A program made the position numbers and the translations under genes. A DNA stretch of 64,000 nucleotides from Brevibacterium sp. 'Marine' (GTDB lineage Bacteria; Actinomycetota; Actinomycetes; Actinomycetales; Brevibacteriaceae), in NCBI RefSeq assembly GCF_012844365.1, contig NZ_CP051626.1, positions 3,906,001-3,970,000 on the forward strand, written 5' to 3'. Positions 8,427 through 17,127 of this stretch are shown piece after piece (the stretch's first letter is position 1; every line of letters begins with the position of its first letter). The notes under the pieces were generated by a model. That model was not told where the DNA came from, did not search any database, and saw only the letters and a list, made by a program, of their open reading frames with translations.

Positions 8427-9737
8427 GTGAGCGTTGTCAAAGCGTCACACGTCTACAAAGTCTTCGGAAAGCGCGAAGACGAAGTCGTCAAACGACTCGA
8501 ATCCGGCGCCGACCGTGATGATCTGACGAAACTCGGAACGGCCGCCGTCATCGACGCGAGCTTCGAAGTCGAGGCCGGCGAGATCTTCGTCGTCATGGGC
8601 CTGTCGGGCTCGGGCAAGTCGACCCTGATCCGCACCCTCAACGGGCTCTGGGCACCCACTGCCGGGTCCGTCGAGGTGCTGGGCACTGATATCGCAAAAG
8701 TCGACGCGGCCACACTGCGCAAGGTCCGCAGCGAACACATCTCGATGGTGTTCCAGCACTTCGCACTGCTCCCCCACCGCACTGTCCGGGACAACGCCGC
8801 CTATGCGCTCGAGATCCGCGGAGTTGCGAAGGCGGAGCGGGACGCGACCGCCGACCGCTGGCTCAAGACCGTCGGCCTCGATGGCTGGGGCGACAAATTC
8901 CCAGAGCAGCTCTCCGGCGGCATGCAGCAGCGCGTCGGCCTGGCCCGCGCGCTTGCGGCCGAGACCGACATCCTCCTCATGGACGAAGCCTTCTCCGCTC
9001 TCGACCCGCTCATCCGGCGCGAAATGCAGGAACAGCTCGTCGAGCTGCAGAGGGAGCTGAAGAAGACGATCATCTTCATCACCCACGACCTCAATGAGGC
9101 GATGTTCCTCGGTGACCGGATCGCGGTGATGCGCAATGGACGCATCGTCCAGGTCGGCACCCCGGAGGACATCCTCACCGACCCGGCCAACGACTACGTC
9201 GCGCAGTTCGTCCACGACGTCGACCGGGCACGCGTCCTCACCGCGAACAACGTCATGGAGAAGGCACGTCAGACCGTGACCAATCAGAACGGCCCCCGCG
9301 TCGCTCTGCGCACCATGCGTGAGAACAACGCCTCGGGCGTGTACGTCACGGACAAGGACCGGAAGTTCCTCGGACTCGTCAGCGACCGCGCCTGCATCGA
9401 GCACATCCGGACAGGCGCCACGACTCTCGACGAGATCATCAGACCGGTCGCCCACCCGGCGTCTCCGGACGACCTGCTCATCGATCTCTTCCTTCCGACC
9501 GCGGAGATGCCCCTGCCGGTGCCCGTCACCGATGCGGACGGCGAACTCGTCGGCGTCGTGCCCCGGGCCACCCTGCTGGCCGCGCTCGGCAACCAGACCG
9601 GCAATGACGAGCAGGCCCCGGACGCCGCTGTCGAAGACTGGCCGGAGCCGGTCGACACCGGGATCATCGACCAGGTGCTGGCCGAAGGCGATGATGCCGT
9701 CGCACCGCAGGCTGCCGGCGAAAGGGGTGAGCGCTGA
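8427..9737 (+). CDS. proV: Glycine betaine/proline-type ABC transporter ATPase with CBS domains
   Basis: A quaternary-amine uptake ATPase (OpuAA/ProV group) of 436 residues. Walker A is GLSGSGKST near residue 55, the ABC signature LSGGMQQRVGLARALA, and Walker B ILLMDEAFSALDP. After the ATPase domain come two CBS modules (about 270-400), which in OpuA sense ionic strength. The GTG at 8427 is supported by AAGGAGG 6 bases upstream. The last codon overlaps the permease start (TGATG). Substrate class follows from the family and the binding protein; exact substrate among betaine, choline or proline is not fixed by sequence. Confidence 0.93.
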   Translation: MSVVKASHVYKVFGKREDEVVKRLESGADRDDLTKLGTAAVIDASFEVEAGEIFVVMGLSGSGKSTLIRTLNGLWAPTAGSVEVLGTDIAKVDAATLRKVRSEHISMVFQHFALLPHRTVRDNAAYALEIRGVAKAERDATADRWLKTVGLDGWGDKFPEQLSGGMQQRVGLARALAAETDILLMDEAFSALDPLIRREMQEQLVELQRELKKTIIFITHDLNEAMFLGDRIAVMRNGRIVQVGTPEDILTDPANDYVAQFVHDVDRARVLTANNVMEKARQTVTNQNGPRVALRTMRENNASGVYVTDKDRKFLGLVSDRACIEHIRTGATTLDEIIRPVAHPASPDDLLIDLFLPTAEMPLPVPVTDADGELVGVVPRATLLAALGNQTGNDEQAPDAAVEDWPEPVDTGIIDQVLAEGDDAVAPQAAGERGER

Positions 9738-10636
9738 TGGAGAACATCAGAATTCCGATCGGAGCCTGGGTCGACACTGCCTTCGACTGGCTCAAAGACA
9801 ACGTCGCGTGGTTCTTCGACGCCGTCACCTGGCTGTTCAACTTCCTCATCGACATCCTCACCGACGTGCTCGTCGACCTCCACCCGCTCGTCATCATCAT
9901 CCTGCTGGCGCTCATCGGTTGGATCTTCCGCTCGTGGCAGATGGCCGTGGGCACCCTCATCACTCTGTTCTTCATCATGACGATGGACCAGTGGGTGGCC
10001 GCGATGCAGACCCTGGCGCTGATCATCATCGCTGCTGTCATCGCCATCATCATCGCCATTCCGGTCGGCATTCTGGCCGCACGCAGCGACAAAGCCTCAG
10101 CGGTCATCAAACCGATCCTCGACTTCATGCAGACGATGCCGGCATTCGTCTACCTCATCCCTGCTGTCACCTTCTTCGGCATCGGCGTCGTTCCAGGCCT
10201 GGTGGCAACGGTGATCTTCGCGCTGCCCCCAGGTGTGCGGTTCACTGAGCTCGGCATCCGTGGAGTCGATTCGGAGACGGTCGAAGCCGGACAGTCCTTC
10301 GGTGCGACTCCCGGCCAGATCCTCCGCGGAGTCCAGCTGCCCTTGGCCACGCCCACGATCATGGCCGGCATCAACCAGGTCATCATGCTCGCACTGGCCA
10401 TGGCCGTCATCGCCGGCATGGTCGGCGCCGACGGACTCGGAAAGAACGTCGTCGAAGCGATCGCCACCCAGAACCTGCCGCTCGGTGTCGAAGCCGGAAT
10501 CGGCGTGGTGATCATCGCGGTCTACCTCGATCGCGTCACCGCAGCCCTGGGCAATGCCAAGGACTATCCGCGCTCGCTCGTGGCAGGGATGCGCCGTCGC
10601 GGCGCGAAGAACAAGGCGGCTGCCGCAGCAGCCTGA
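9737..10636 (+). CDS. proW: Glycine betaine-type ABC transporter permease
   Basis: The membrane subunit of the quaternary-amine importer, 299 residues. An amphipathic N-terminus with repeated Trp (WVDTAFDWLKDNVAWFFD) precedes about six membrane helices. The EAA loop that contacts the ATPase is visible in ESETVEAGQSFGATPGQILRGV-like sequence near residue 180. The start overlaps the ATPase stop, so expression is coupled. The C-terminus is basic. Confidence 0.93.
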   Translation: MENIRIPIGAWVDTAFDWLKDNVAWFFDAVTWLFNFLIDILTDVLVDLHPLVIIILLALIGWIFRSWQMAVGTLITLFFIMTMDQWVAAMQTLALIIIAAVIAIIIAIPVGILAARSDKASAVIKPILDFMQTMPAFVYLIPAVTFFGIGVVPGLVATVIFALPPGVRFTELGIRGVDSETVEAGQSFGATPGQILRGVQLPLATPTIMAGINQVIMLALAMAVIAGMVGADGLGKNVVEAIATQNLPLGVEAGIGVVIIAVYLDRVTAALGNAKDYPRSLVAGMRRRGAKNKAAAAAA

Positions 10637-10689
10637 ATCGATGGACCACACAGTCTGAATTGTCGAACACTAGAGAAAAGGAACACACA

Positions 10690-11595
10690 ATGAAGAGAAG
10701 ATTCCTCACCCCGTTCGTCGCTGCAGCCGCAGCCCTCGGTCTTGCTCTTACAGGCTGCTCGCAGGAAGCGGCACAGGACGACGGCGGAGGCGGCGACAAG
10801 GGCGACATCAAGCTCGGCTACGTCACCGGCTGGACCGACGGCCAGAGCATCTCGCTCCTGCTCGAGAACCAGCTGAGCAAGATGGGCTACAACGTCGAGA
10901 CCGAAACCTTCAACGACGCCGCCGTCCTGTACGCCGGTGTCGCCAACGGCGATATCGACATGTATCCGTCCTCATGGCCCGAGGTCACGCACAAGCAGTA
11001 CATCGATGAATACGGTGACGATCTCGAAGATCTCGGCGCCTACTACGACAACGCCGTCCTCACGATCGCCGTCCCGAAGTACATGGACGACGTCAACTCG
11101 ATCGAGGACCTCAAAGGCAAGGGCGAGGACTTCGGCGGCGAGATCATCGGAATCGAGCCCGGTGCCGGTCTGACGAAGGCCACCAAGGAGATGATTCCCG
11201 AATACGGTCTCGACGACGAGTACGAGCTCGTCACCTCGTCGACGGCTGCCATGCTCACCGAGCTCGGCAACGCGACCGACGCCGAGAAGGACATCGTCGT
11301 TACCCTGTGGCGTCCGTTCTGGGCGAACAACGAGTACCCGGTCAAGGACCTGGAGGATCCGAAGGGCGCGATGGGCGATCCCGAGAAGCTCCACTTCACC
11401 GCGACCAAGGGCTTCAGCGATGAGTTCGCCGATGCGGCCGACTACATCGGCAACATCAAGCTCGATGACAAGCAGTACGGAGACCTCGAGGACCTGGTCG
11501 TCAACGAATACAAGGATGATGGCAAGAAGGCCATCACCGAGTGGCTGAAGGCCAACCCTGACGCCTACGAAGGTGAGCTGCCTGACGAGGAGTGA
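10690..11595 (+). CDS. Glycine betaine-type substrate-binding lipoprotein
   Basis: An exported binding protein of 301 residues with a lipobox (LALTGCSQE, acylated Cys about residue 23). Aromatic residues expected to cage a trimethylammonium group occur in VTGWTDGQS, MYPSSWPEVTHK and TLWRPFWANN. It follows the permease by 53 bases, completing the operon ATPase-permease-binding protein. The ATG at 10690 is preceded by AAAAGGAA. A close paralogue lies at 12622-13524. Confidence 0.93.
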   Translation: MKRRFLTPFVAAAAALGLALTGCSQEAAQDDGGGGDKGDIKLGYVTGWTDGQSISLLLENQLSKMGYNVETETFNDAAVLYAGVANGDIDMYPSSWPEVTHKQYIDEYGDDLEDLGAYYDNAVLTIAVPKYMDDVNSIEDLKGKGEDFGGEIIGIEPGAGLTKATKEMIPEYGLDDEYELVTSSTAAMLTELGNATDAEKDIVVTLWRPFWANNEYPVKDLEDPKGAMGDPEKLHFTATKGFSDEFADAADYIGNIKLDDKQYGDLEDLVVNEYKDDGKKAITEWLKANPDAYEGELPDEE

Positions 11596-11685
11596 TCTCG
11601 TCGCCGCGGCAGCAGCTGCCCTGAGGTCGACGTCCTCTGCTCAGCTGCTGACTTCCCCACAGCGCGGCGTGCAGTCATGAATATG

Positions 11686-11723
11686 CTGTGCCCTCCCGAC
11701 TCGGAAGAGTCGGGAGGGCACAG
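11686..11723 (+). terminator. Hairpin terminator of betaine operon
   Basis: A perfect 17-bp stem (11686-11702 with 11707-11723) closes a GGAA loop, 90 bases after the lipoprotein stop. Confidence 0.8.
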
Positions 11724-11798
11724 CTGTGTGAGTAGACTCGATGGGGCAGCGCCGTTGACACCGCGTTCGGTGCGCGGAACCCGAACGGAGGGCACCCC

Positions 11799-12323
11799 AT
11801 GGCGACTCATTCGGCAGCCGTCGACACCTTCGTCGGCCCCCTGACAGTCTTCAGCGACGGCCGGTCGGTCGTCCGGCTCGAATGGTGCACATCCGCCGAG
11901 GCGGCTGTGTCCGCCGAAACGATCCCCGCCGAGGCAGCCGGACAGTCGGACCCGATCCTCGCCGAGGCGGCCGCCCAGTTGCGGGCGTATTTCGACGGCC
12001 TCCTCGGTGACGTCGATCTCCCCGTGGACTTCGGTCAGGTATCGGACATCGCGAGGATCGTGCTGACGACCTTGGCCGACGAGGTTCCGGCGGGGACCAC
12101 GGTCACCTACGGGCAACTCGCCGAAGCCAGCGGCACCGGGATTCCGGCGCGGGCCGTCGGCGGGATCATGGGGCTCAATCCGATCCCGATCATCGTCCCC
12201 TGCCATCGTGTCGTCGCCGGTGACGGGCTCGGCGGGTACTCGGGCGGACTGCCCGGGCACGAGCTCGAAACCAAGCGGCGCCTCCTCGAGTTCGAAGGCG
12301 CCCTGCCGCAGCCGCTGTTCTGA
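11799..12323 (+). CDS. ogt: Methylated-DNA--protein-cysteine methyltransferase
   Basis: A suicidal DNA-repair enzyme that removes O6-alkyl groups from guanine. It has 174 residues, with the acceptor Cys135 in IIVPCHRVVAGDG. The helix-turn-helix and Asn hinge region appear as TYGQLAEASG and AVGGIMGLNPIP. The GGYSGGLPGHELETKRRLL segment is typical of the C-terminal domain. It lies between the two betaine-binding lipoprotein genes with its own upstream spacer, so it is probably a separate transcription unit. Confidence 0.93.
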   Translation: MATHSAAVDTFVGPLTVFSDGRSVVRLEWCTSAEAAVSAETIPAEAAGQSDPILAEAAAQLRAYFDGLLGDVDLPVDFGQVSDIARIVLTTLADEVPAGTTVTYGQLAEASGTGIPARAVGGIMGLNPIPIIVPCHRVVAGDGLGGYSGGLPGHELETKRRLLEFEGALPQPLF

Positions 12324-12487
12324 CGCTCCCGAAGCGGTCCGGGCCCGCGCCGGGCTTGCTTCCGGCCTGCTTCGGTCCCGTTCCGTGCCGCCGCTGTGCT
12401 GCACGCAGCTGTCCACCGGGCGGAGCTCTCCGAACACGGGTCGGGACCACGGCAGATCAGGAGGACGCCACTGGAAGTTGCGCGAAT

Positions 12488-12501
12488 AATGTGATTACAT
12501 T
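12488..12501. promoter_or_regulatory. Operator-like palindrome AATGTGATTACATT
   Basis: A 14-bp inverted repeat (5-bp arms, 4-bp centre) upstream of the second binding-protein gene. It is one of two related palindromes whose centres are 26 bp apart; both contain TGTGAT-YACA. The spacing suggests cooperative binding by one regulator. The regulator is unknown. Confidence 0.45.
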
Positions 12502-12513
12502 GCCGTACCAACT

Positions 12514-12527
12514 TTTGTGATCACAAA
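12514..12527. promoter_or_regulatory. Operator-like palindrome TTTGTGATCACAAA
   Basis: A perfect 14-bp palindrome 95 bases before the lipoprotein start at 12622. It resembles GntR/FadR-type sites more than Crp-type sites, which need a 6-bp gap between TGTGA and TCACA. Assignment is open. Confidence 0.5.
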
Positions 12528-12621
12528 TGATCCTGCATTCACATGTTCCTGCTCGGACGACCGGAATTGCCAGAGTCGGCGGTTTCACCGCGCTCGAGCA
12601 GCCACCACGAAGAGGAAACTG

Positions 12622-13524
12622 ATGAAGTCACGCACACTCACCTCCGTTGTCGCCGCCTGTGCGACGCTGGGCCTCGCCCTGACCGGATGCTCCCAGGAAG
12701 CCGGCAAGGACGCCGGTTCCGACGGCGACAAGGGCACGATCACCATCGGCTACATCTCGTCGTGGTCCGACAGCCGCAGCACCGCGTTCCTGCTCGAGGA
12801 CCAGCTGGAGAAACTCGGATACGAGCCCGAGCTGGAGACGATCTCCGAAGCTGCGATCCTCTATGCGGGAGTAGCGAACGGCGACATCGACATCTACCCC
12901 TCCGCCTGGCCGGAGAAGACCCACAAGCAGTACATGGATGAGTACGGCGACAAGATCGAGGACATCAGCACCTACTACGACAAGGCGCAGAACACGATCG
13001 TCGTGCCCGACTACGTCGACATCGATTCGCTGGATGAGCTCAAGGACAACGCTGACGAGTTCGACGGCAAGATCGTCGGCATCGAACCCGGAGCCGGTCT
13101 GACCAAGGTGACGAAGGATTCGATGATGCCTGCGTACGGCTTGGAGAAGGACTTCGAACTCGTCACCTCCTCGACCCCGGCCATGCTCACCGAGCTGGGC
13201 AATGCCATCGACGCGAAGGACGACATCGTCGTCACCCTGTGGCGGCCGTTCTGGGCGAACAACGCCTTCGACGTCAAGGAACTCGAGGACCCGAAGAACG
13301 CCATGGGCGATCCGGAGAAGATGCACTTCCTCGGCACCGACGGCTTCAGCGACAAGTTCCCCGAAGCGTCCGAGCTCATCAAGGGAATCAAGCTCGACGA
13401 CAAGACGTACGGAGAGCTCGAAGACCTCATCGTCAACGAATACGAAGAGGGTCAGGAAGGTGACGCCGTCGACCAGTGGGTCAAGGACAACCCGAAGGCC
13501 TTCGACTCCGAGATCACCGACTGA
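12622..13524 (+). CDS. Second glycine betaine-type substrate-binding lipoprotein (orphan paralogue)
   Basis: A 300-residue exported lipoprotein (lipobox LALTGCSQE) clearly paralogous to the protein at 10690. Shared blocks include YAGVANGDIDIYPS, GIEPGAGLTK, MLTELGNA and TLWRPFWANN. It differs at the start of the mature domain, SSWSDSRSTAFLL instead of TGWTDGQSISLLL, near the likely ligand site. No ATPase or permease accompanies it, so it probably uses the transporter 2 kb upstream with a different ligand or affinity. The ATG at 12622 is preceded by AGAGGAAA. Two palindromes upstream suggest separate regulation. Confidence 0.92.
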   Translation: MKSRTLTSVVAACATLGLALTGCSQEAGKDAGSDGDKGTITIGYISSWSDSRSTAFLLEDQLEKLGYEPELETISEAAILYAGVANGDIDIYPSAWPEKTHKQYMDEYGDKIEDISTYYDKAQNTIVVPDYVDIDSLDELKDNADEFDGKIVGIEPGAGLTKVTKDSMMPAYGLEKDFELVTSSTPAMLTELGNAIDAKDDIVVTLWRPFWANNAFDVKELEDPKNAMGDPEKMHFLGTDGFSDKFPEASELIKGIKLDDKTYGELEDLIVNEYEEGQEGDAVDQWVKDNPKAFDSEITD

Positions 13525-13545
13525 GCATCCGGGCGCTCACACGAT

Positions 13546-13583
13546 GCGGCCGCCGCACCCGCGACTGCGGGGACGGCGGCCGC
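13546..13583. terminator. Nested hairpin between convergent genes
   Basis: GCGGCCGCC pairs with GGCGGCCGC across an inner CCCGC-GACT-GCGGG hairpin. It lies 22 bases after the lipoprotein stop and 57 before the end of the convergent DyP gene. Confidence 0.55.
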
Positions 13584-13639
13584 TGCCAGTGCAGTGAGGA
13601 TGCGGCCGTGGCGGCTGGCCCGGCGGCCGCGCCGCTTCC

Positions 13640-14950
13640 TCACCCGTCGAACAGCTCCTGCCCGACGTAGCCGCCCTCGGCCGCTCCGGGCGGTATCGCC
13701 CACACAGTCGACCCGATCGGGGTCGTCCATTCGTTGAGCAGGTCCACCTCGGCGAGGCGGCGTTGGATCGGCAGGAACTGCCGCTCGATATCGGCCTGGA
13801 ACGACGCGAACAGCAGCCCCGAATCCCCACCCGCACCGGTCTCGTAGTTGAACGTGCGCCGGTGGATCTGCGCCGCCGGACCCAGCCCGTCGCGGGCACG
13901 AGCGATATGCGCGACCTGCGAGATCTTCGTCAGCCCGCGCCCATCGACGGCGGTGAAGTCCGGGACGTCGAACTCGTACTTGCCCGACAGCGGTGCCCCG
14001 GTGTCCATGGTCCGCCCGACCGCGAACTCCCGTGCCGGACGATCGGCCTGGTCCCAGGTGTCGAGGTTCATCGCAATATCACGCAGCACCAGCGTCGTTC
14101 CCCCACGCATCCACACAGGCAGATGCGCGCCGAGATCGGCCGGCGGCTCCCCGCGAGCGGAGAACACCGGGTCCGCAGTCTCGGTGCCCTGGCCCCAGAT
14201 GATCCGCGCGAAGTCCTCGGATCCGGGCCCCGGATTCGCCGTGCCGTCGAGCTGACCGAAGAGGTTCCGCTGGGTCGTCCCCTCCCCCGAGCTGCCGTAG
14301 GCACGTCGGAATCCGTCCCGCTGCCAGGCCACCTCGGCGAACGATCGCGAGTCCTTGAACAGCATGCGCCTGGCATGTGCCAAGGTCAGCGGGTCGTCGC
14401 CGCAGATCTGCAGGAGCAGGTCACCCCTGCACCGGTCCTGATCGAGGCGATCGATCGAGAACGCCTCCAGTGGCCTCAGCCAGTCCGGGACGTGGTCCTG
14501 TCCGGCCAATGCCACCAGTGCGGCGCCGAACCCGAAGGTCACCGTCAGCCGGGCGGGGTCGACGGCGAGTTCCGATTCGGAGTCGGCCAGCGGCGCCCGC
14601 CCCTGCGTCAGCGCCGCCGCATCCGCGGTGAGCAGCCGCAGCCAGCGCACCGCCTCGGCGGCCGTGATCCCGGGCCCCAGCGTGAACGCGATGAAGTGCG
14701 CATACGCCTGCGCCGGGGTTTCGACACCGGATTGATGAGTGCCGTAGAACGGCTCGGTCTGCGGCCCGTTCGCCCCGCCCAGATCTCGCCGAGGCGGCCC
14801 TCCGTCACCGGCGCTCGTGCCCTGCGACCCGGAGCCGCGGCCGAGTGCGAATCCGCCCGTGGCGCCGACGATTCCGACGCCGCCGGCCGCGGCCGCCGAG
14901 GTCAGGAGACCGCGGCGGCTGAAGCCGGGGCGACCGGGCTCAGTGGTCAC
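13640..14950 (-). CDS. Tat-exported DyP-type haem peroxidase
   Basis: A DyP-family peroxidase of 436 residues. The N-terminus has a twin-arginine signal (FSRRGLLTSAAAAGG) and an Ala/Gly-rich hydrophobic stretch. The DyP hallmark GXXDG is FGQLDGTANPGPG. The haem-ligand His is expected in ISQVAHIARARD and the distal Arg in TTLVLRDIAMNLD. The GTG at 14950 places the RR motif close to the start. It overlaps the end of the PCu(A)C gene by 11 bases, so the two are coupled. In Streptomyces lividans the DyP enzyme DtpA is encoded with a PCu(A)C-type chaperone and helps copper delivery to an oxidase. The pairing here suggests the same role rather than EfeB-type iron uptake, since no EfeU/EfeO is near. 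Confidence 0.9.
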   Translation of the reverse strand: MTTEPGRPGFSRRGLLTSAAAAGGVGIVGATGGFALGRGSGSQGTSAGDGGPPRRDLGGANGPQTEPFYGTHQSGVETPAQAYAHFIAFTLGPGITAAEAVRWLRLLTADAAALTQGRAPLADSESELAVDPARLTVTFGFGAALVALAGQDHVPDWLRPLEAFSIDRLDQDRCRGDLLLQICGDDPLTLAHARRMLFKDSRSFAEVAWQRDGFRRAYGSSGEGTTQRNLFGQLDGTANPGPGSEDFARIIWGQGTETADPVFSARGEPPADLGAHLPVWMRGGTTLVLRDIAMNLDTWDQADRPAREFAVGRTMDTGAPLSGKYEFDVPDFTAVDGRGLTKISQVAHIARARDGLGPAAQIHRRTFNYETGAGGDSGLLFASFQADIERQFLPIQRRLAEVDLLNEWTTPIGSTVWAIPPGAAEGGYVGQELFDG

Positions 14951-15590
14951 CGTGGTCTCCGTGGTCGGAATCCTCGCGACCGCCGTGGTCGGCGTGGTCG
15001 GCGTGGTCGGCATTCTCGCCGTCGCTGGAGCCTTCGGCCTCACCGGGCGCGTAGTCTTCCTGGGCTCCGGAGTACTCCTTCGCCACGGCTGTGACCTCGA
15101 CGGTCTCGCCGTCGGCGGTGACGAGGTCGAGGCTGATCTGCTCGCCCGGCTTGATGGCCTTCTTCAGGCCCATGATCATGATGTGATCGCCCCCGGGCTC
15201 GAGGTCGAGACTCTCCCCGGCCGGGATGGTGAAGCCGCCCTTCTTCTCCCGCATGGACATTCCGCCGGGACCGTCGCCTTCGGTTTCGTGGAGTTGGACC
15301 ATCTTCGCGTCCGCGTACTTCGCTTCGACGAGGTTGATGTCCTGGTCGGTGTTGTTCTTCAGCTCGCCGAAGACTGCGGTCATTCCGTCGTCGGCGGCCT
15401 TGACCCAGGCGCCGTCGAGGCTGAGCGCCTCGGCGTCGACTTTGCTGTCCGCAGTGTCCGCTGAGGCGGAGCTGCTGCGGCCGTCGGTCTGTGTCGGCCC
15501 GGCTGCCGTGCTGTCGTCGTGGCCGCAGCCTGCCAGGCCGATGGCGACGGCGAGGGGCAGGGCAACGGCTAGGCTGATGTTCTTTCGCAT
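14940..15590 (-). CDS. PCu(A)C copper chaperone lipoprotein with His-rich tail
   Basis: An exported Cu(I) chaperone of 216 residues. The lipobox is IGLAGCGHD. The copper motif H-X10-M-X21-H-X-M is visible from MVQLHETEGDGPGGMSM to GGDHIMIMGL. The C-terminal tail has at least seven His in DH-type repeats (DHADHADHGG, DSDHGDHGDH), which could store or relay copper or zinc. The family loads the CuA site of cytochrome c oxidase. Its last 11 bases overlap the start of the DyP gene, so the tail codons also hold that gene's ribosome site. Confidence 0.92.
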   Translation of the reverse strand: MRKNISLAVALPLAVAIGLAGCGHDDSTAAGPTQTDGRSSSASADTADSKVDAEALSLDGAWVKAADDGMTAVFGELKNNTDQDINLVEAKYADAKMVQLHETEGDGPGGMSMREKKGGFTIPAGESLDLEPGGDHIMIMGLKKAIKPGEQISLDLVTADGETVEVTAVAKEYSGAQEDYAPGEAEGSSDGENADHADHADHGGREDSDHGDHGDH

Positions 15591-15770
15591 GGTGTCTGCA
15601 CTTTCGTCATTCAGGTGCAGTCGAGCACGGGTCGACCTGCGCTGCGGTCTGCGCGGACGTGTTCGACTGTCACCGAGGGGCGAGCCGCTGCTGTTTCGGC
15701 GGTCGCCCGAAGATGGATGGTCACCCGGGAAATCGGGTGTGGGTCGGCGGTGGATCCGCCGAATGGGATG

Positions 15771-16466
15771 TCAGACGAGTGCGGGTGGTCCGCGCCGATA
15801 GTTCGGACCGACGACCGCCGAAGTGACCGGCTGCGGCAGCCGGAACGAAGCGCAGAACTTGCGGAACGGTTCGTCGGCCAGGACTCCGGCCGCCTCGGCG
15901 AGGGCACGCAGTGCACCGATCACCGGGCCCAGGGCCAGCTGCAGAATGCTGAGGACGATGTCCTCACCGCGCTTGAGGATCACGGCGGTGACGAGGACGG
16001 CGACGAGGTGGGCGATGATCATCCCCACCGAGGTGGCACCGTGGTTGGCATGTCCGAGCGCGGATGCGGCCGGACCGAGATCAAGGGAGCCCGGGGCCGG
16101 GACGATGTGTCCGGCGTGGGCGTGGAGGGCCGCCTCGGCGGAGGTCGAACCGGTACTCGCGGACTCGGTCTGGCCGGTTCCAGAATGGGCGGTTCCCGTG
16201 TGAGCCCCCGCATGGGCGAGGGTGTGGGCGGACCAGCTCATCGTCAGGTGCATGAGCACCTGCCCGAGGCCGAGCAGACCGGCCAGAGTGAGGTAGCCCA
16301 GGCGCCTGCCGGCGACGATCATCGCCGCCCAGAGGACGAGGACGAAGACGACCACAGTGCCGGGAACCGAGATTCCGCCACCGGCGGCGAGGTGCATGAG
16401 CAGGGCGAGAAGGGTCGTGAAGAGAGCGGCGAAGAGCGCGCGTACGGATTTCGTCCATCCGGTCAT
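15771..16466 (-). CDS. Multi-pass membrane protein with His-rich loop
   Basis: A 231-residue protein with about five membrane helices. Hydrophobic segments lie near residues 8-28, 33-52, 57-76 and 148-168. The loop at about 80-145 is rich in His, Ser, Thr and Gly (HTLAHAGAHTGTAHS, LHAHAGHIV, LGHANHG), a likely metal-binding stretch facing outside. No named family is recognised. It lies 180 bases upstream of the PCu(A)C gene on the same strand and probably belongs to the same copper group. The C-terminus ends in a short RRGPPALV tail. Confidence 0.75.
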   Translation of the reverse strand: MTGWTKSVRALFAALFTTLLALLMHLAAGGGISVPGTVVVFVLVLWAAMIVAGRRLGYLTLAGLLGLGQVLMHLTMSWSAHTLAHAGAHTGTAHSGTGQTESASTGSTSAEAALHAHAGHIVPAPGSLDLGPAASALGHANHGATSVGMIIAHLVAVLVTAVILKRGEDIVLSILQLALGPVIGALRALAEAAGVLADEPFRKFCASFRLPQPVTSAVVGPNYRRGPPALV

Positions 16467-16533
16467 GGGCCCTCCTCTCAGCTCGCTCCCACATTCTACT
16501 CAATGTAGAACACTTTCGGGAAGGCGGCTGAGC

Positions 16534-17127
16534 CTACATCCGCAGCCAGGTATCAGCGGTCTTCTTGACCATAGCGCCGGCCCCAACGGCAGCATCGCCC
16601 CAGGTGACAAGCTTTCCGTCGGGATCTGTGGTGGAGTCGGAGAGGACGACGACGTCGAAGTTGCACACGAGCCCCGCCATCGCCGAGGCGTAGACGGCTC
16701 CGGGGGTGCTCGCCGAGGAGGTGCCGGCGTCGACATCGCCCTCTGCCTGGGCGGCGGGGTCAGTGGCATCGCCGCCAGTTCCGGCGTCGGGCTCCGCCAC
16801 GGTGGCGTCGGCCCCGGGCGTGGCCGCGGTGGCGTCGGCGCCGGCGATGATGATCCGGTCGACGGAGAGGTCATGCAGACCTGCGGCCAGATCGTCGACG
16901 CCCTCGAACACATCCGGGCTCTCGGAGCGAAGCACGAGATCCTCCTCATCGGGGACGAAGATGCTCAGCTCCTCATCGGGAGTGTCGACGAGGTCGGCCT
17001 TCGTCGACGCGAAGATGAGCACACCGCCAACCGCGCGGGTCCGGGTGACGATATCGCCGAGGGTCTCCATGGCGTCATCGCTGGGGTAGCTGGCGTCGTC
17101 GGTATCAATGAGGAGCAGGGCATCCAT
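16534..17127 (-). CDS. Isochorismatase-like hydrolase fold, probably catalytically impaired
   Basis: A 197-residue protein with the outline of the isochorismatase-like/cysteine hydrolase fold: MDALLLIDTDDASY at the start (Asp of the triad), a central IIIAGADAT strand and VVVLSDSTTD near the C-terminus. Active members have a nucleophilic Cys in GVxTDxCV just after the central strand. Here that place is taken by an Ala/Asp/Gly/Thr-rich insert (about 100-140) and then TPGAVYASAMAGLVCNFDVV, whose Cys is at a different position. It may be a pseudoenzyme or a diverged family. The ATG at 17127 has GGAG unusually close to it, so the start is moderately sure. Confidence 0.7.
   Translation of the reverse strand: MDALLLIDTDDASYPSDDAMETLGDIVTRTRAVGGVLIFASTKADLVDTPDEELSIFVPDEEDLVLRSESPDVFEGVDDLAAGLHDLSVDRIIIAGADATAATPGADATVAEPDAGTGGDATDPAAQAEGDVDAGTSSASTPGAVYASAMAGLVCNFDVVVLSDSTTDPDGKLVTWGDAAVGAGAMVKKTADTWLRM

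Noticed and set aside
12514..12527. Crp/GlxR-type site
   Set aside because: TGTGATCACA lacks the 6-bp gap of TGTGA-N6-TCACA, so the match is only superficial.
13640..14950. DyP gene as efeB of an iron-uptake operon
   Set aside because: No EfeU permease or EfeO cupredoxin/lipoprotein gene is adjacent; the partner is a PCu(A)C copper chaperone with overlapping codons.
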